Program-made: the position numbers and the translations under genes
Notes under the pieces: model-generated
Told to the model about the DNA's origin: nothing
The model's database searches: none
Seen by the model: the letters and a program-made list of their open reading frames with translations, nothing else
Part shown: in pieces, positions 14,536-15,820 of the stretch
Position numbering within the stretch: position 1 is the first letter of the stretch
Layout of the letters: the number at the start of each line of letters is the position of its first letter
Origin: Lachnospiraceae bacterium UBA4380
GTDB taxonomy: Bacteria > Bacillota > Clostridia > Lachnospirales > Lachnospiraceae
Assembly (NCBI GenBank): GCA_002390025.1
Contig: DGRU01000145.1
Coordinates: 8,416 to 24,235, forward strand
DNA: 15,820 nt
Direction of reading: 5' to 3'

Positions 14536-14779
14536 TAAAATGAAGACCATTTTTATTTTCCTTATAGTATAATTTGTCAGTTAGCGCGCTCACTATTTTG
14601 ATATTTTTGTAACAATGGCACAACGAGGGAGCTTGTCGGTGCAGATCGACCCTTTTACACTGCTTGCTGCTGATTATTGCTGATTACAGCAAGATAACTG
14701 ATTTCTCAAAACAATTCAGAATTGTATGGCGGGTCCCGCGTGTCCGTCCCGTGACTGAAGCCGCAGACACTGCGCCATG
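14536..14779. other. Non-coding stretch upstream of the lctP promoter with several inverted repeats
   Basis: No gene is supported in this stretch. It contains a plus-strand TATAAT (14568-14573) without a good -35, and an inverted repeat CTTGCTG/CAGCAAG (near 14662-14694) enclosing two copies of GCTGATTA. It also has the palindrome at 14711-14725 and a GCGGG-T-CCCGC repeat near 14729-14739. The only plus-strand start here (ATG at 14615, 22 codons) has no ribosome site. Confidence 0.5.
14711..14725. promoter_or_regulatory. 15-bp palindrome ACAATTC-A-GAATTGT
   Basis: Two perfect 7-base arms surround one central base. It lies in non-coding DNA about 210 bp upstream of the lctP -35 and about 55 bp beyond the MMPL terminator. 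The shape fits a site for a dimeric DNA-binding protein, but no cognate regulator gene is present in the window. Confidence 0.35.
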
Positions 14780-14825
14780 AAAAAAGCCTGCTCTCCGGAG
14801 TCACACACCACGGAGAACAGGCTTT
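14780..14825 (-). terminator. Terminator of the MMPL-type gene
   Basis: A 15-bp stem with one mismatch, AAAGCCTGCTCTCCG/CGGAGAACAGGCTTT (14783-14797 and 14811-14825), has a 13-base loop. On the minus strand it is followed by T6 (14785-14780). It begins about 40 bp after the MMPL stop. The plus-strand side has a weaker TTTATTCTTGTTT tract, so it may also stop plus-strand transcripts. Confidence 0.85.
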
Positions 14826-14867
14826 ATTCTTGTTTCATTTATCCGATTGTTTTATGGATCTGCTCCC

Positions 14868-15820
14868 TCAGCGGCTCTTGAGGGCCGGTTTGCCGGCGGC
14901 AGAGGCTCCTTTGCTGCGGAAACCCATGGTCGTGCGCATGATCAGGCCGTCAAAGATGATGAACATGGCGGGCATGAGCAGGATGACCGAGGCCATACTG
15001 ACCAGAGCGCCTCTTGCCAGCAGGGTGCAGATGGATCCGATCATGTCGACGCGGGAATAGGCAGAGACACCGAATGTCGCCACGAAGAAGCTCAGACCGC
15101 TGGTGATAATGGACAGGATGCAGGTCCTGTGGGCAATGGAAACGGATTCCATCTTTGTCCTGCCGGCCATGCGCTCCGCAAGGTAGCGGCTGGTCATCAG
15201 GATCGCGTAATCAACCGTCGCGCCCAGCTGGATCGTGCCGATGACGATGCTGGCGACAAAAGCCAGACTGATGTGCTGATAGTAAGGGACCGCCATATTT
15301 ACATTGATGGCGAATTCAATGACCAGCACCAGCAGGAAGGGGAGCGAGATGGATTTGAACACCAGCAGGATGATGATAAAAATCGCCGCCATGGAGAGGA
15401 AGTTGACACGCTGCAGGTCTACATTGGTCGTATCCTCCAGGTCTTTCATCATGGGAGCTTCGCCGATGACCAGGGCGCCGGGATCCTTCGTCTTCACGAT
15501 GGAGTTGATCTCTGCGATCTGGGCATTTACCTCCGGTGTTGCAGGTTCATACTCCGACACCACCAGTCCCATCTCGTGCTGATCGCTCTCCAGCATATTC
15601 AGGATATCGTCCGGAATCATCTCCCTGGGGAAAAGAGGACCGATCAGGGAGGAGATACTCACTGTGGACTTCACGCCCTCCAGATCTTCCACCTCCGACA
15701 TGATCTTTCTTTTTGTGCCTCCGTCCAGATCCTTGTCCAGCAGAATGACATGCGTCGCATTCATATGGAAAGTATCCTGCAGTTTTTTGTTAGCCATATT
15801 GCTCAGGATATCATCCGGCA
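14868..15820 (-). CDS. MMPL/RND-family membrane transporter, C-terminal part, cut by window edge
   Basis: The frame is open to the right edge, so the 5' end is missing and 316 C-terminal residues remain. A soluble loop comes first (about the first 140 residues, including DATHVILLDKDL-like strands and VGLVVSEYEP-like segments). The membrane domain follows, with five to six helices: NFLSMAAIFIIILLVF, the next helix around IEFAINVNMAV, then SIVIGTIQLGATVDYAILMTSRYLAER. The Asp in GATVDYA is the conserved intramembrane residue of the RND/MMPL superfamily, thought to carry protons. The protein ends in a short basic tail. Members export lipids, drugs or other hydrophobic compounds, and the substrate here is unknown. 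The gene ends at its own terminator and is separate from the lactate operon. An ATG at 15795-15797 is internal, not the start. Confidence 0.85.
   Translation of the reverse strand, partial: PDDILSNMANKKLQDTFHMNATHVILLDKDLDGGTKRKIMSEVEDLEGVKSTVSISSLIGPLFPREMIPDDILNMLESDQHEMGLVVSEYEPATPEVNAQIAEINSIVKTKDPGALVIGEAPMMKDLEDTTNVDLQRVNFLSMAAIFIIILLVFKSISLPFLLVLVIEFAINVNMAVPYYQHISLAFVASIVIGTIQLGATVDYAILMTSRYLAERMAGRTKMESVSIAHRTCILSIITSGLSFFVATFGVSAYSRVDMIGSICTLLARGALVSMASVILLMPAMFIIFDGLIMRTTMGFRSKGASAAGKPALKSR

Overview
The window reads like about 16 kb of a Gram-positive anaerobe, most likely a member of the Clostridia close to Lachnospiraceae. This is inferred from moderate GC content, strong AGGAGG-type ribosome binding sites, lipobox lipoproteins, a class B sortase, a clostridial-type lactate permease/oxidase pair, and TATAAT promoters with U-tract terminators. 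There are eleven protein genes. Nine are on the minus strand, and two (a small membrane protein and a hotdog thioesterase) are on the plus strand. I saw no tRNA, rRNA, CRISPR array, insertion sequence or phage gene.

Layout, left to right. (1) A minus-strand unit reads from about 3.4 kb to the left edge: DUF362 protein, CapA-like surface lipoprotein, then a Y-family (UmuC/DinB-like) DNA polymerase cut by the window edge. It has a clear promoter at 3419-3447. A 26-bp tandem repeat fills the leader between capA and the polymerase gene. (2) A plus-strand gene (3696-4460) encodes an unrecognised single-pass membrane protein with a basic N-terminus, a 15-bp-repeat-encoded segment and a very acidic Glu/Tyr tail. 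It converges on a G3E-family (CobW-like) GTPase gene over a shared bidirectional terminator. (3) A PaaI-type thioesterase gene (+) converges on a class B sortase gene (-), again over a two-sided terminator. (4) Reading leftward from 10.7 kb: a sugar-binding-type lipoprotein, the glycogen branching enzyme GlgB, and the sortase. These may form one loose unit. (5) A lactate cassette: lactate permease lctP followed by a GlcD/LctD-type FAD oxidase. It has a well-formed promoter, a leader inverted repeat and a terminator. (6) At the right edge lies the C-terminal part of an MMPL/RND-type membrane protein.

The lactate permease and oxidase form the clearest pathway: uptake of lactate, then FAD-dependent oxidation to pyruvate. 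The other units look like housekeeping or surface genes. I do not see an obvious new multi-gene defence or biosynthetic system. The more unusual signals are the chained mini-ORF repeat in front of the polymerase gene, the G3E GTPase that lacks both its metal motif and a canonical NKxD, the acidic repeat-encoded membrane protein, the binding protein without a transporter, and the structured non-coding stretches around the lactate operon.
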